Positions 62,486-64,000 of a stretch of 64,000 bases of DNA are shown here, in pieces. Under the pieces are notes generated by a model, which saw only the letters and a program-made list of their open reading frames with translations, did no database searches and was not told the origin of the DNA. Source of the DNA: Callaeas wilsoni (taxonomy: Eukaryota > Chordata > Aves > Passeriformes > Callaeidae); contig VWPU01005420.1 in assembly GCA_013398955.1 (NCBI GenBank), positions 267,832 to 331,831 on the forward strand. Reading direction: 5' to 3'. Made by a program: the position numbers and the translations under genes. Position 1 is the stretch's first letter; each line of letters begins with the position of its first letter.

Positions 62486-64000
62486 ATAGGTTGTACAAGC
62501 TCCAAGCGTGTAGGAAAACTGCTATGATACTTCAACCCATAATATTAGTGACTAAAAATAGCTGATTATCTCTCCTTTATCTTCTCCGAAGCTGGAGAAG
62601 GAAATAATATTTTTATGCATCATGAAAGAGCCTCAGAATTGGAAACTAAAAGATATATTTAAAACCAGTAAGCATTATTTCATCTAAGAGTTGCTTCTGT
62701 AAAACAGTGATGTCCATAAAAATTGAAGTTTCTCTGCATTTTACAGGATCAATCGTTGAAATTCCTTCCGCAACCTAAATTGACAGCATTTTAGAACAAT
62801 TGTTTTTCATTATGGGTACTTTAATTCCCCTGCTTCTAAATGAAATCATTTTTGTTTATATATGAAGTGTCAACAGATACTGTACATATTGAACTCATAA
62901 AAGTCTTGTGTAACACACAGCTAAGTAAAGAGAAGAAAAGAACTGACGCATATACCAAAATGCTAGTCAAAACTATTAAATTGTACTTTTAAGGGTCCCA
63001 CTGCAGAGAAAAGCTTCCTGTTTACTCACTCGAAGTAGTGGCAGTTAACATGAATGCATTAAAAAAAGATAAGTGATAACACTTCTAATCCTCATTTCTG
63101 CTTTTTGTCTGTGACCAGAAGCTATTTTGTCATGAAAGCTCCAAGACTTCAGCAGTTTACATTTAAAAAACCCTCTTTTTCCCTTCTGAGCTTTTAGAAT
63201 ATGCAACAGCTACCATAACTATCTGGAGTTTTTGCTATAGAAGTAATTTTTTTTCCTTTCTTTTTTTTTATTTTGGTCTTCAAGATCAGGAAAAATATAG
63301 GGTTTGTTTTGCATAAATTCTTTGAAAAGAAATCTCTTTGATTTTAATATTTTTTGAGTACTATTGATGTAAGATCAAACCTTCTTTAAATGGTTAGGGA
63401 TAAAATATTGAAGTAATACAATACAGCAGTTTTGGGACAAGAACTGCATAAATCAGCTAAAGACTCTTTAAAGCACATAACTGGCTGGCAAAAGCAGACC
63501 CATTTCAAAACTGTCATAACACCAGCTTGTTTTTCAATTCTATAACCCAGAATGTCTGGATTTCAATAACTTTTTTTTCCTTCAGGGTACAACGCAAATA
63601 TTGTAACGAAAACCACTATACATTTTGCCTGTGTCTGAGTATAGCCATTATATACAGACCAGATCATCCTCGTCTCTTTTCTATAGGCAGTACGTATGTA
63701 CAGCCGTTTAATATTTATTTCCCCTAGTAGCCAGAATCCACAAAGTAGCCACAAAACAGAAAAGACAGAGACTCTATCCCGGGTTGTTAAAAACTGTGGC
63801 CTGATCCTGCCATGAGTTTAGGAGGAAAGGGCTCCTGTGGAGCCCCATCGGTTCCTGCCTGCCTGTGCAGAGCTTACTGCAGGGTCACAGATTAAATTAC
63901 TACTGCAAGCAGTGGTATTTAAGGCCCACTCACAAACACCTTAAGATGCATAAAAACTGTGCTTTTTAAGCATGGATTATTAGTACGCTGGCGTGCTGGC
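62486..64000. other. AT-rich unique sequence, no gene seen
   Basis: No ORF beyond 66 codons. GC content rises slightly at 63780-63880 without recognisable content. The window ends in unique sequence. Confidence 0.45.

Noticed and set aside
1..64000. CRISPR arrays, operons, phage or other prokaryotic systems, tRNA or rRNA genes
   Set aside because: The window is eukaryotic by its CR1 and ERV content. The only tandem arrays are microsatellites without spacers, and I found no cloverleaf or rRNA-like segment by eye.

Overview
The window looks like a gene-poor stretch of a bird nuclear genome, and I find no convincing protein-coding gene, tRNA or rRNA. The evidence for a bird is CR1 LINE retrotransposons (chicken-repeat-1 type) in several age classes, plus solo LTRs of types I recognise from memory as abundant in birds, probably songbirds. 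Base composition is AT-rich, stop codons are frequent in all frames, and there is no operon-like packing. The sequence could be intergenic or lie inside a very large intron; the window alone cannot decide.

Layout. 1-12.5 kb is mostly unique AT-rich sequence, with a palindromic MITE-like relic (1.8 kb), a short CR1 tail with an expanded AGGAT array (6.6 kb) and an unexplained GC-rich block (8.3-9.3 kb). At 12.5-13.1 kb sits a solo LTR with a perfect 6-bp target duplication. At 16.2-18.6 kb is a plus-strand CR1 (copy A) split between ORF1 and ORF2 by a minus-strand solo LTR. At 19.1-20.2 kb is a much older CR1 whose decayed reverse-transcriptase catalytic motif and 3' end can still be read. At 22.7-22.9 kb is a small ORF with one strong predicted membrane segment, the only ORF here that resembles a real peptide. 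At 24.35-26.9 kb is a minus-strand CR1 (copy B) that keeps 5' UTR, ORF1 coiled coil, half of the endonuclease, part of RT and the 3' end, with internal deletions. A second GC-rich block lies at 28.4-29.1 kb. At 33.6-34.1 kb is a 470-bp perfect AAGAG array (94 units). 34-43 kb is AT-rich unique sequence with short microsatellites. At 42.96-46.3 kb is a minus-strand CR1 (copy C) with a nested solo LTR of the same family as the one at 12.5 kb. A probable small solo LTR lies at 48.7-49.0 kb. 49-61.6 kb is largely featureless. At 61.6-62.5 kb is an 864-bp solo LTR with a perfect ATGAC duplication.

How the parts relate. This is a record of serial retrotransposition: ancient CR1, then younger CR1 copies, then endogenous-retrovirus insertions into two of them. 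Every ERV copy seen is LTR-only, which fits LTR-LTR recombination having removed internal genes. No CR1 copy can be autonomous: the endonuclease GDFN motif or the RT FADD motif is mutated or deleted in each. I found no previously undescribed molecular system. The items most worth checking are the perfect AAGAG array, the 70-codon membrane ORF, the nested-insertion chronology and the two GC-rich blocks. Repeat names come from pattern memory, not from a database search.
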